64,000 nucleotides of DNA, taken from positions 25,033,120 to 25,097,119 of the forward strand of contig NC_088778.1 of the NCBI RefSeq assembly GCF_954871325.1. The letters are read 5' to 3'. Made by a program: the position numbers and the translations under genes. The DNA comes from Gordionus sp. m RMFG-2023 (lineage: Eukaryota > Nematomorpha > Gordioida > Chordodea > Parachordodidae). The notes under the pieces were generated by a model that did no database searches, was not told the origin of the DNA, and saw only the letters and a list, made by a program, of their open reading frames with translations. Position 1 is the stretch's first letter. Each line of letters opens with the position of its first letter. Shown piece after piece: positions 51,120-63,759 of this stretch.

Positions 51120-53303
51120 CTCTATTTATCGTTTTAAAAGGGGAAACATTTTTTGAATATTATGACCAACCGTTGACAGATTACATTATAAAACACACTA
51201 AACTGAAATCAAATATAATAGGTTTGCTGGAATATAATAATGGTTACACTATAAAAAAAACCATACATTAAATGCCGTCACACCTGAGAATGGGTCAGGA
51301 AACAATATCTAAGTGTATAAAATCATTATGGAGGAGTAGGAAAAGGGTTGCAAAATACATAATAGAAGAAACGCCCCTCCCTCTGACGTTATTCAGATTC
51401 GCAAGGAATATTGTAATAAATGAAAAATATGTTCTTTGAAAATATATATTTCCTTGACTGGGTTTAGTACTCATATTATATCACACTATGTATGGACAAC
51501 TTCTAAGTTACCTCCCTCCAAGGGAAAAATATATCTGTATTCTGTACTATAAGAATAGGCGGGCTAAAAAAAATACACAATTATCGACGGGGCTTTCAAG
51601 GCGATGAAATTAAAAACATACCTCGATGAATTATCGTTAATATTACTATCAAATTGAATAATAATAATGGATAACCCGAATTCATCTAGCGAAGTTTGTT
51701 AGTAAAAGCTATCAAAATATTTTATTTTTACCTCCATTTTCTCCATAACTATTCCGATAGAAAATTTTTCAGAATTCTTAAAAATAAATATAACTTTTTT
51801 GCATATGATTTCGCCAATTTTTATTCGCATACGAAAACCCTTATTTCTTTTCAAATCTTTAGTAGCTTTATCAAATTTATATATATCCATAATTTCGCCA
51901 ATTTTTATTCAGTAGTATTTAAAATATAAGATATTTATAACCCTTTGATGTGTCAAATTTAGCGATACTGAAATTTGACATTTAATATAAATTTAAAAAA
52001 ATATCAGAATTTTAAGGTAAGTTTGAAAAAATTTAAAATTTTATTTTAAGGTGAAAATAATATTTTAACTATTTCTTTATTAAATAATATTTTTTTTCTC
52101 AACATATTTTTACAAGAATTGTCGAATAAAAATAATTTTATACTAAATGCTTTTGTCCATTTTTGAATTTTTTTTACAAAATATCACGTATGCACTGTAA
52201 TTGTAAAATATATCATTAAATAGTAAACTTAATTTTTAATTTATAATATCTTATGGCTAGTTAAATACCATGTTTGGACTGGGCTAAAAAATCAACTTTC
52301 ACATAGCCCGGCCTGAGTCCAGCCCGGCCCTAAACTCGTCTAGCTCAAAAACTATTAGGAATGAAGCTTTGATTTAAATTTTATTTTTAAATTTCGGATT
52401 GGGCGAAAGATTAATATTACATTTGTTTGATATGTAACCTATAAATTTCTCAAGTTGAAGTTGCTAGTCTTGTTTGATGATAAAACCTCCTGGCACATCT
52501 TATAACGAAATTTATACCTTGTGTTTATTTTTTATCAAAATTAAAATATTTTGCGAATTTAGGAAAAGATAATTCTATATTATCATCATTTCCCAGAGAA
52601 ATTACTTTGTAAATATGATCTGTACCAAAATTATCTTCAATATAAATCTATTGTCGATATTTCAATTATTTTGAAAACTAGATTTATAATGCATATTTTA
52701 AATTTCAAAATTAAATCAAATAAAAAGATTATTATTTTGGATTAATTATGAATATATTTCAATAATTTTTATGTATATTTATTATAAAAAATTGAAAGTA
52801 GCTCTTTCACTTCGCTACTTTCTAAATTAGTAGCTCACTAAAACTACCACTACTAAAATAAATAGCGCGCTACCTTAACAACACTTACAATTAAATAATC
52901 TTTTAATTTAGCAAATAAATTCTAAATATATATAAGCGCAAAAATGCTGTTATAAATTATTAAATAAATATAAGCGGCAAATGTTCCTGCCAATTTAATA
53001 ATTTTCGAGGATTACATAATATTTTTAAATCTTAATTTAAAATCGGCTAAATCGAGCCGTTTAACAACATAAGTCAAAACAAGAAGGTAATAACATGAAT
53101 TTTAATAATGTATGATATGAGCTATCTATCTTTATTATATGTTTATATATTATATAAAAAGTATACATCATTTAAAAATATTTATTGATATTATGGCATA
53201 TTTAAAATGTTTTTTTTTAAAATCAAACTATTAAAAAAATGGTGATAATATCGTATTTATATTTTAAATGTTATAAAAAATAAAAATATTTTGTTGCAAA
53301 AAT
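51120..53303. other. Gene-free stretch with transposon scraps
   Basis: A GGCCCG-rich fragment lies at 52262-52345. A cluster of GTAGC/GCTAC inverted motifs lies at 52798-52880. One end of the TGTTGTTAAACGGC family lies at 53040-53069. No exon-like frame was seen. Confidence 0.4.
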
Positions 53304-56300
53304 TTATGAATCATTTTCTTCCACGTATTTTATTCCTATTTTAATCCCATTTTTAGGAAAGTTGATACCATTTTTTTTAAATTTCGTGTTGTCAGGAGTT
53401 AAATCGGAATTAATGTCTCCAGGGGCTAAGACGAATTTTATGTTGGACCCTAGAATTAAAGTTAAACCAATTTTGATCTCCAGCATTGCAAAACGTAAAC
53501 CTATACAATTTCTAGGACCAAAACCGAAGGGCATATAACTATATTGTTGTTCCATAGTTCTATTAAAAATTATGAATGTTATATATAATTATATTTTAAT
53601 ATATTATTTTAGTTTTCAAAATAATTGTCAATACAGTTAATAATCCATAAAAACAGCCCTTTAAACTCCTAAGCCAACAATTTTACCCCTTGGTAACTAA
53701 AATATGAAATATTTCATTTATAAAAATGGATACAAACTATTGACCCTCTGAGGTGTTCATGCCTCCCTCTCCCTCCCTTGTTATAAAAAAATATACTTAA
53801 TCTTGCTAATAAATTGAACGACACGCAAAAATTTAGTATGATTTTCTATCTAGAGAAATAAAAGATTTTAAAAAAAAATAAGCTTCACTTTTCTTATTTT
53901 TACAATAATTAGAAAAATCATTTAAAAATTCACATAAAATTAACTATTCAAGGAAAAAATTAATTTTTATACATGGTTGAGGATAGGAATTACATCAAAA
54001 TTCTCTTAAAGACTTTGGTCAATTAGCTAAAAATATTGTGATATAAAAATATATGTAAATGATATAGACTGTGTATATTTTTTGTTCGTATATTGGGTAA
54101 CTCACTGAAACTTGGGAAAATTTTTAATATTTTTTTAAATGTTTTATTATTTAAATATTTTAGAAGAATTTTCTTTATAAAAAAGAATAAATATGCTATC
54201 GTCTGGATATTGGAAACTTTTTGATGTATAATAATTCAAAGTTTCATTACTCAAAAATTTTAAGAATCGCATACTTTTTTCGTTCAATTAGCGTAAATTT
54301 GGATTATTTTTTTTATTAAAAAATAATAAATATACCATTGTCTGTATTGGATAAAAAATTTTAGCAATAAGAATTCAAAGTTTCATTACTCAAAAGTTTT
54401 AAGAATTTCATAATTTTTATATATTTTTTTAAATTTAACAAATATATTTCCCCTCTTTTTATGGATTACATAATCACACGTGTTATAATAGCATGAAAAT
54501 GGAGAAAAATGCAACATCTTACAGAGTAAGATGCTCAACATGTTCAAGCAGCTATTCTATTTGGAAGGATTTAATATTATATTATTTAGATTTTATTTTA
54601 TTAATTAAGCACTATATTTGAAAATAAACAAAATTATTCATCAATATCTTTTTGTGTCCAGGACATCTATAAGTGACAGTCTTCGTTTAATAGGATTAGC
54701 AAAAAGTACTATTGAAATCAATAAGTTTTATTAGGTATATGTAATATTTAGAAAAATTTGCTGCCATACACAGGCCATCTCTTTTGAAAAAATAGGGGAC
54801 ACTAAGCATGTTATCGAAATGGATGAGTGGCATATAAGGAAAAATAACACAGGGAGGATTTTAAAATAGAATGCCATTTGGGTTGTAGGTGAGATATCGA
54901 GAAATGATGAAATATTTTTTATAGCTGAAATTGAAAATAGAGATAAAGGCCCTTCTGGGTATAATCAGTAAGTACTTCCATACTGATTTACTATAATGAT
55001 GAACAAATGGAAGGGATAAATTAAATATTGATAAATCTTATAATTAAATATTTTTCCAAGTGACAATCTTAATAAAATGGATATGATCATTACTCAGTCA
55101 ATCATAGCAGAAACTTTATATAAGACAAGTGATATATATTTAGTGTATTGAATCGACAATATCAATTACAATAATCCCAGGCCCTTCCCACATGTAATAT
55201 AATATTTGTTGTATTCGATTATATTAAATCAACATTGTCAATTACATTAATTCCAGTCCCTTCCAACATGTTATATAATGTACTATGAAAAGTTATTATC
55301 ATTTACATTAATCCCATTCATTCCCTATCCACATCTCTCTACAATAGAATGTAATATTTAATGACAATTTTCTCAACCCTGTGACACACGTTACGTTATG
55401 TTAATTTTTATTAAATAATTTTTGTTTAAATTTTATTCAATGCATATAGTAATATTATACTACATTACATTTTAATGGTCTTTTAGTTATAATATATATA
55501 TATTAATCTCTGTAACATTGCTGGCGGCTAAACGTTAATATAATGAAAAATTGATATATTTAATTTTTTTTTGTTGGCTTAGATATATTGAATTTTTTCT
55601 TTATACTATTTACAAAAATTACTTTTAGTTTCATATTATTATTATGTAATTTCATCCAATAAATTAGTGACAAAAATTACTTTTAGTTTCGTATTATTAT
55701 TATTATATACTTTCATCCAATAAATTAGTGAGCTAACTCTTACAATATGGATCATCATTATATTTGAAAACGGGAACTATATAACTTTACCTCCATTTTT
55801 GAGGAATCTTTTCATTTTCCAGTATTCTGTTCTAAAATTTTATGGAAAATCTTATTCCTTCATTTCATAATGTTTAGACTTTCTATTGGAAGATCATCAG
55901 AGAGTTTGATTTACCCCCCCCCCCCGTCAAATCAAGGATGAGTGTAGGAGTATATAATTATGATGAGAGATCAGTCCACATTTTTTCACTAATCTATGGA
56001 AAATCAATTGTTTCAGTATTTACATCTATAGTGAAGGCATCTGTCATTGATTTTAATATCCTCTAATTGATTTGAGTTGCAATGCCTGGGATGACTTTAC
56101 AGTTTATTACATCTTTCTTTAACCCTTTTAAGAGAGATCAGAATGTAATCTATTTGAATTTTTCGTGTACCGCTCTCATGATAAATGTTTGTTGCTTTTC
56201 TTAATGAAGGTGTTAGTTAAGGCACGGTCAGGTTTGGGCAAATCTCAATACAAGTTTCCCTTTATTTACATCCCCATATCCAAACCAAGATAAGCCTTCC

Positions 56301-58890
56301 CTGGCCAATACAAAATTTTTAATAGCCAGTCTATGAGAACTACTAATGTCAAAGTTAGATCATGTGAGGATAATACCTACACATTTTTATTGTTCACTAA
56401 TTCATTTTAATCGAATTTAAAACCGTCTCCAATTATTTATATCGATTGGCTTTTTCCACTCGTCTCTTGTATACATGATATATTACTTTTTATCTTTCCC
56501 AACATAGAAGCCAATTGGTCCTACTTTTAGGAGTATTAATATTAAACTTGTGAATTGGGTCTTTTTAGTTGACTTTTAGTTTTATTTTTCACAGAATAGA
56601 GATCTACATCATGCGCGTGACTTGGCGAGAATGCCCTTATTATAATTTTTTTTATTTTAGATTTATTGAACATGTATCCTAGTACCCAGCTGCTCTAACC
56701 TGACGGTGATCGGAGTAGTATTTCTAAGCTATATTTTTTAAATTTCTATTTGATCATCAGTCAACAAAAAAAATCTTGAAAATTAAACAGTCGCTACGAG
56801 ATTTGAAACAGGTCATTCACTATGCATGGTGTACATTTGTCTTACTCAGACACCTTAATAACCAATTTTATTTTATACATGAGTGTGATTAGCTAAATGA
56901 TATAGATTTATATTTTTTGGTGTATTATTAAATAAAGTTTTTTTTAAAATAAAATCATATCTTTGTTGATTGATTGATTTTTTATTTAACTTAAATTGTT
57001 ATTATAGCCTAAAAATATATATTTCGTTTAAATTGTTTTTTTATAATACATATATATATATACCTTATTTTATTTTTATTTTTAGTATCATTTTAGTTTT
57101 AGAATAAAATTATTATAACTTATAACCGTTTTTCTTACCATTGTTATTGTTATATAACAATCTTAGTGTTTTTTTAAATAATAAAAAAATTAAACTAAGC
57201 ACAAATTTAAATAATTCTTAAATAATAAAACGACAGCCAATCAGGTTCTGTGAACCTGCAAGGCCATACGGACACAAATAAGAGATAAGGCTATTATAAT
57301 TTCTTATGGATTCGCCACCTTAGACAGGTCTGGGACGCAATTTTTCTCATGAACTCTAGTTAGGTCTATAGTCAGCTACAACAATCTGTAGCAGAATATT
57401 TAGGATAAGATGTCAGTCATTATTATTCTTATTCTATTAATTTTAAAAGATTAAAAATAACAATTTTATATTTTTTTTAAACAATATTATAAGTCATAAC
57501 TCACGAGTCTTTTAGACAAAATCGATCCGGATCAAATTCGTTAGGCGATGGCCAAATATTCTCATCTCGGTGCATTGCATAGACAGGCACTTCAATGACA
57601 GTACCCTTTTTGATTAATTTGTCTTCCAAATAATAGTCTTCAGAGGCCACTCTATCAAATAATGTTATTGGAGGATGTAACCGCAAAACTTCTTTAATTA
57701 CTTGATCCATATACTTTAGGCTCATAATATCATCGTAATTTAAGAGATCAGGTCTAAAGCTTCTATCTATTTTTTTTGATAATTGTTTTGGCATAAAAAA
57801 TTAATGGGTTACAAGGAAATTAATTATTAGACAAACCTAATTCTAAAATTTCTCAATCTATTTAGTTTACTAAACAATTAAAAAGCTCCGAAATAAACAT
57901 TTCATTGTCCACTCAACAAACTTCTACGTATTATAAAGATGATAAAATAAATTTTAAAATAATTTTTAATTATAATTAAATTCAAATCTGTTTTACAAAT
58001 ATTATATATACTCCATAATAAATAAAATTACATTTTTGGCTAATCTTTCGTTTTATTTCCTGCCTTAGATTCTCTTGAATTTCAGAATGACAGGCTAAAG
58101 TGCGAGCTGTCCAACTTAGAGCATTTGCAGTTGACTCATACCCAGCTATGAAAAACAGTAATGCGTTAGAGATGTACTCCTCTTTGGACATTCCAGTGGT
58201 TAATATATTTTGATTTTCAACTTTTTTGGTTTCGATGCTGTCCTCTTCATTCATGGTCATCATATCATCAGAAATATTATGAATATCTTTCTTACATCCA
58301 TTTATATTAGTGGTGTAGTCATTTTCTTTAAGCGACCCATTTGAATTCGATTGATTTGATTTATAAATATCATGGGAGTTAATGAGCAATTGTAAATAAT
58401 CATTTCTACATAATATATTGAAATCAAGAGTTATATCAGAAAATTATATATTACAATTTAGATATTTTTCCATTATTTGAGAAAGAAATAAGTAGATAAA
58501 ATTAATTCACAACTTCAAATATATGAATTCAAATCTTTAGTCTATTTGGATCCTGTTAGAACGAAATAAATTGCAGTCAATGTTAATAGATGCAAAAAAA
58601 AATTATATCAAGTTTTAGTTTGAAAATTTTAAGAATATCCTAGGACTTCATCTTTAATAAATTACATTTTAGATGATATTTTTAATTTATTAATTTAGTT
58701 ATTATAACGTTTCCTACCTTTTAATATTAAACTTTTTCCGCCTCTCGATGGTATTTTCAACGATGTCAGCAAAAAACTGCATTGGTGCATCTTCAATAAG
58801 TGATATTTTGAAGTAATTAATTAGAGGGATTATGATTGGGAAAAGTCCTATCACAGCCAATATTGGTCTCGTTATCTCAAAATCAAACAC
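53304..58890 (-). CDS. Cytochrome P450, CYP3-like, C-terminal half
   Basis: A heme monooxygenase, expected on the ER. Four minus-strand exons join in phase: 58718-58890 ([18 protein letters not shown]), 58032-58405 ([11 protein letters not shown], then the I-helix [15 protein letters not shown]), 57505-57766 (K-helix KEVLRLHPP with ExxR, and FDPDRF as the PERF-like motif) and 53304-53559 (heme loop [15 protein letters not shown]), ending at TAA (53304-53306). The order and the DYLQLLI and AGYEST motifs are those of CYP3A-type enzymes. The second exon carries a polar insert of about 60 residues (SNGSL to TTGMS) between DYLQLLI and the I-helix, longer than usual. About 210 N-terminal residues were not found in 58891-64000 and may lie beyond the window. 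The 3.9-kb intron holds transposon remnants. Confidence 0.85.
54493..54970 (+). pseudogene. Merlin (IS1595/ISXO2-like) transposase remnant in a P450 intron
   Basis: A zinc-ribbon-like start ([15 protein letters not shown]) is followed, from about 54632 to 54970 in a single frame with a few stops, by [33 protein letters not shown] (the first DDE acidic residue in the VEIDE motif), [21 protein letters not shown] and NRDKGPS. This is the order of ISXO2-like DDE transposases, the Merlin superfamily in animals. The C-terminal third is missing or unrecognisable. It is antisense to the P450 gene. Confidence 0.7.
55150..55345. repeat. Tandem repeat, about 75-bp unit, 3 diverged copies
   Basis: Blocks CAATATCAATTACAATAATCCC, CATTGTCAATTACATTAATTCC and TATCATTTACATTAATCCC recur with CCCTTCCMACATGT-like sequence after each. 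A second duplication of about 60 bp (AAAATTACTTTTAGTTTC) lies at 55615-55735. Confidence 0.5.
56050..56295 (-). pseudogene. LINE endonuclease (EEP) remnant in a P450 intron
   Basis: The minus strand reads [44 protein letters not shown] and [14 protein letters not shown] in order. These blocks match the C-terminal part of the apurinic-type endonuclease of animal LINEs, where QIDYIL and CKVIPG are hallmark motifs. Frame changes between blocks show that it is dead. No reverse transcriptase was found next to it, so it is a short fragment. Confidence 0.6.
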
Positions 58891-58971
58891 CTTTTTTGCA
58901 TTTCTTTTTTTTATTATAATAGTTTATGTCAATTTTTTTTTAATTTTAACAATTATTAATATACTAGCAAT

Positions 58972-59337
58972 CAATGATCTGCATCGGCCATAATTTTTCA
59001 AGCCCGGCTCGGCTAGAAATTTTCTTAAAAAAATTATGCCGGCCCAACCCGAACCCGAAATATTTTTTAAGTTTTACCTGCCCGGCCTGAATTTAAATAA
59101 ATATAGAAATTAATTATTCAAAATAATGGATATATGTTATATGGCGTCTAGTTTCCATAAATAAAATCAAATATTTCAATTTTACATTAAAAATTCAACA
59201 TAACATTGATAAATTCAGATGTATTAAAAATAATTCCAAGGCTCGACCCAACCCGGTCCGAATTTTTTTAAAAAATAATAATACCGACCTAGCCCGAACC
59301 CGATTTCTTTTTAAAAATAGGCCCGGTCAGATCGCTA
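58972..59337. mobile_element. Complete 366-bp hAT-type MITE with perfect 8-bp duplication
   Basis: Ends CAATGATCTGCATCGGCC and AGGCCCGGTCAGATCGCTA are inverted repeats. Identical CTAGCAAT flanks it at 58964-58971 and 59338-59345. The interior is made of GGCCCG-rich blocks on both sides of an AT-rich middle. It lies about 80 bp upstream (5') of the most 5' P450 exon found, in its presumed intron. It shares its ends with the copies at 8405 and 24773. Confidence 0.85.
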
Positions 59338-59349
59338 CTAGCAATAGCA

Positions 59350-60353
59350 TATTACCTGCTAGGAAGACGAAAAATTAATTGATTTGGGTAGATTAGTTGT
59401 TATAATAATCAAAATTTAGTGAATCATTCATGTGTTAACCACTGAGGGTTATAAATTCATCCTACTATTAGAGGTGACACCAAATATAATTTATCTTAAA
59501 ATTTCGTAGAATTGAAATCAAATGGTCATTACAGTTAAATAGTTATTCTAGAAAGGCGGTCAATATAAATGACCACAGTAAAAAGTAGTTAATGAGGCGC
59601 TCATTATAAAGAGGTTCCTATAAAGGCCGTAACTATAAATAGACGGGTAATGATTAGCGTTGAACCTTATTGATTTTTTAAATCTGTTTTATTAAAATAA
59701 TAGATAGCCTCGTAATTGTCTGAATCCAGCAAGTACTAGGTATTTTTTTGAAGGCAACTAGGGAGTTCCACGCTACGGGGTGGGATTTTGGAAGCCACCC
59801 CGTGATTCCGAAAATAAAAGTTGTATTGTATTTAAATAAAATTTGTTGGTTATTTACAAAATTTCCATATAATGACGAATGCCAGATATCATTACAGTTA
59901 AACATTCACTTTTTAAGGCTTCTCAACTGATGAAAAATCTTTTTTTTATATTTTTATTCCTTTTTCCACCTTATACGTAAATTAAAATTTAAAAATTTTT
60001 TACTAGAATTATATATAATATTTTTCTTGCATAAACAAATTCAATGGCTTTCATAAGCAGAGTCGGCCCATGGCCCAACTGCCGGGTATGGGCCTTATAT
60101 TATATTTTCTAACGGGCTTGGAATTTTAAAAATTTTAATGAACTTACGTCTACAAATATTTTAATTTAATTTAGCTATTTAAAAGTGTTTCTAAATTTAA
60201 AAAATATTGTAACTTTTTTTCTTTCTAATAATTATAATTTCAGTTATGCAAACACAATTTTAAATACAGTTAAATATTGTTTTATTTTCATTGAATACAA
60301 TAAATTGGACAATAGGCCGGCACGGCTTACGAAACCCTCTCTGATACACACTA
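59350..60353. other. Gene-free stretch with unclassified repeats
   Basis: A block at 59560-59650 (TCATTATAAAGAGGTTCCTATAAAGG-like) resembles terminal repeats of pogo-type elements. A GGCCCG-rich scrap lies at 60060-60130. I found no P450 5' exon here. Confidence 0.35.
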
Positions 60354-60532
60354 CAGTGTTGTGCAGATTTCATTCAAAACATTTCCATATTTATTAATTT
60401 ATTTGAAAATAAAATTATTTGACTTGCAAAAAATTGTTAAAATAATATATTTATATATTATAGTTAAATAATTTTATTTACAAACGAATTAAAAAATATG
60501 GAAATGTTTTGAATTAAATCTGCACAACACTG
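60354..60532. mobile_element. Palindromic MITE with TA duplication (mariner-like)
   Basis: The arms begin CAGTGTTGTGCAGATTT and are inverted copies of about 80 bp with few differences, meeting near 60440. The element is flanked by TA on both sides, the Tc1/mariner target duplication. No transposase. Confidence 0.75.
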
Positions 60533-61898
60533 TAAAGGTATGCAATGGGCTAGTTTTCGGAGCGGGGAAAAATTTTTTTAAACATTCAGCGAGCGGATTT
60601 AAAAATATTTTTAGGCGGATGACGTTTAAATATTGTTATGGCGAAATATAGAACAATTTTATTTCATAATATTGCAATTTTATATCATTAGCTATACTAG
60701 CCATTAAAATAATTTAAACATTGGTTAGATGGGCTAAGCTAAACCTTAATTTTTAAAAAAATCATAGTTAGGCGGGGGGGGGGGAAGAGGGGAAAATTTA
60801 AACGACAAATGGGCAAGCTTTTTGGATAAACCCCGCTCATTACAGACCTTTAATACACACTACAAATCATGCATAAATTGAAATCTCGATTTTATCCTCT
60901 AATATTTACAGTAAATTATCTCACGTATTATATATATCATTCATTTTAGACTTTAATATAATAATCGAAAAGCCCAATCCATGCTGAAGGATGTTTCCCA
61001 TTTTATTTAAAAAAGCATGTGTGAACTATTTGGAAATAGACTTTATAAGATTTACCTCGATTTTTTAAAAAAAAGAAGAAAAATTAATGCTGTAAAAATG
61101 GTAAGTTTCTCATTTTTATATTTACATAAAAAATATATATTTTTATATCGGATCTAACAATATGCATCCATGGTGTGCATCTATCATCTTGCACAATTCA
61201 CAGATGTGTCAATTTGGTAAATAAATATTTTTTAGGCCTCCTGTCCAAATTAAACATTTAAATAAAATTCCTAAGCCCATAAAAAGTTTCAAAATATTTT
61301 CCCAAGCCCGGCCCAAACCTAAAAATTAAATTTTTTTTATTTAATGAAAATAAACAATATTTAAGTATAATTAAGCAGTCAATTTGTTTACAATACTAAA
61401 ATTTGTTATTGTTAGAAAAAGAAAAGAATTGCAATATTTTTTTTAAGTTAGCAACTTGTTTTAAATTAGCTAAATTTAACTTTAGGTCCAAGACCATTAA
61501 TCAAAAAGTCAGATCCGGTTCAAGTCCGCTAGAAAATATAATATAAATATGGACCGAGGAACCGGTCATGAAGTCTCTGTCAGTAACGGACGATCTAAAA
61601 TATATTTTCTCAGTTTTTAAGAAAATTAACGTATTATGCTATGTTAGTGAATAAAATTAACAAGAGCGCCTCGCAGATACATATAGAAGATCTTTATAAA
61701 ATTCGCCATATTGTAGATAACAATCATCTGAAATTATGAAGTTATTAACACAACCCACCAATAAATTTGAGCAAAATGGACAAAATAATGGTCAATGGAG
61801 ACCAGACCATTATTTCAAAAAAAAAGAATGAGAGATTTGTTAGTGTTAAATACAAGTAACATTGTTTATTAATGTTGTATTGTAGAAGACTTAAGGCT

Positions 61899-63759
61899 CA
61901 GGCGCGTACGCAGCGGGGGGGGGGCAGGGGGACAAATTCCCCCCCCCCAAAGCCAAAAAATGCAGATGCCGGATTATATTTTTCAAAAATATTATTGTTA
62001 ATATTAATTTATATTTGTTAATATTTATTCTTATCTCATATATACACATATATATATATATATTTTATTTATCACATTCATCTACTAAGTTATTTTATCA
62101 ATCAATTTCGATTTCAAGTTTTCCTTGGCGTAATTTACCTATTATTTTCAAATTTTAGTGGCGTAATATTTATCTAAATTTCTAATAAAATAATAATTAT
62201 CTCTGAAACTCCTTGTCCAACAGGGAGAAAAAAATTGCAAGCTTGTCCAACGAGATCGAGTCTCCGCCACAGTAACAGCTATTTTGGAGTTAGAAGAGCT
62301 GATTATTAATGCTATTACTGAAATATCACAATGGCTTGAAAGAAATATTTCCTCAGAAGCAAGAAAATTATTGGATTCAATACTTATTCCAAATTTTTTT
62401 TCTCATTAGAATGTATTATTTAATTATACAACTATTTTATGTAATACTTTTAAAAACATAACATTGACTTGATTAAGAAGATGAGAATAGCGGAGAGCAT
62501 TTTATTAGAACTCAAGGAAATAGAGCTAGTGTTGTTGAAGAATTTCATATTTTATATGTTATTGTTGAGTCAAAAGCAGAGCTATACGTGTTAAATATTT
62601 GTCCCCCTCGACTTGCAGCAAGCAAGCTCATCATCAAAACATTAATATAGGATCAGTAGAAGAGTATTATAAAACAAATGTCCCCTCTCCCAACCTTTTT
62701 CATATGGTGATAGAAAAAAAATATAAATATTTGTTATATTTTTATCATGAAGATGTTAAAATATCTTATGATGCCTTATTAGCTGAATAACTATGATTAA
62801 AAGATTAACTATGGTTGATACAGTCCCAAAAAATGCTATGGATGCTTTTTATTTCAAACACATTTTAGATTATACTCCCAATTATTAAAATGGTTATATA
62901 TATATAAGCAGCTCTTTAGTAAACTAATGAGAGAACATTCACTTTTTTAAGAAGAATAACAGAGCCTTGCAGAGGTACCATTTGCAGGACCAGGCCCAGA
63001 TTTTATTTTAAAATTTTTTCCGGCCCGGGTTTTTTTTAAAAAAATTTTCAGGCCCCGGCCCGGCTGGCTTAGCCTGAATTTTTTAAAATAAATTATATTT
63101 ATTTTTGATATTTATAGCTAATAATGGCGATTTCAAATATTTGGTTTTAAAATATACAACTCGGCTCGGATATTTTTTCTTAAAAAATTTTCAGGCCCAG
63201 CCTGGGTGTTTTTTAAAAAAAAATTACGAGCCCGGCCCGGGTATATTTAAAAAAATTAAAATACGGTCCGGCTCAGGGGCCGGGCCTGCAAGTCTGTGAA
63301 AAACATACCTATGAAATACAACATCTGAAAGTAGATTGAATGATTTGGATCTTTTGAATATTCATAGACATTTAACGCCAAGCAAGGATTGATAATTGAA
63401 AAATTAGCTCAAAACATACAAAATACAATTATTCCTAAGAAACTTTTTGTGTATTAATTTATATTTACAACATTTAAATTTTTTATACTTTATATATTTT
63501 AAAAGCTCAAAAAATTCAAATTTCAATTTTGGGTCATTTAGGTGATTCATATCGTGGGTTATATTCACTTTATATTTTATGATTCACATTTAAATGCCGG
63601 TTTATATATATAATTTTTTTAATTCACATTAGTTTAAAATTGTGTATTAGAAAAGTTATTAATCCTAATAAATTTATGCTTAGTATTTTTAATTAAAAAT
63701 ATTATTTCTTAAAAAATTTTATTATCCCCCCCCAGACCAAATTCCTGCGTACGCGCCTG
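61899..63759 (+). mobile_element. Tip100-like hAT deletion derivative with nested MITE
   Basis: Terminal inverted repeats CAGGCGCGTACGCAG and CTGCGTACGCGCCTG, each with a G or C run, are flanked by identical TTAAGGCT (61891-61898 and 63760-63767). Inside are remnants of a hAT transposase of the DUF4371/Tip100 kind: KQAHHQNINIGSVEEYYKT (62612-62670), VPKNAMDAFYFKHIL, then ERTFTFLRRI (about 62932-62962) and RLNDLDLLNIHRHLT (about 63333-63377). The last two belong to one dimerisation block and are separated by the insertion at 62970-63296. The N-terminal half of the transposase is missing and stops occur, so it is inactive. Confidence 0.8.
62970..63296. mobile_element. GGCCCG-rich MITE nested in the Tip100-like element
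   Basis: It begins CAGAGGTACCATTTGCAGG and ends CCTGCAAGTCTGTG, diverged inverted repeats, with alternating GGCCCGG blocks and A/T runs between. The same left end is at 42284. It interrupts the hAT dimerisation block of its host element, so it arrived later. Confidence 0.65.

Noticed and set aside
59678-59905. Minus-strand 75-residue frame as an N-terminal P450 exon
   Set aside because: Its GWLPKSHPVAWNSL reading has no P450 motif and no splice sites in phase with exon 58718-58890.
63105-63299. 64-residue open frame rich in PGPG-like residues
   Set aside because: It is a translation of the GGCCCG-rich nested MITE.
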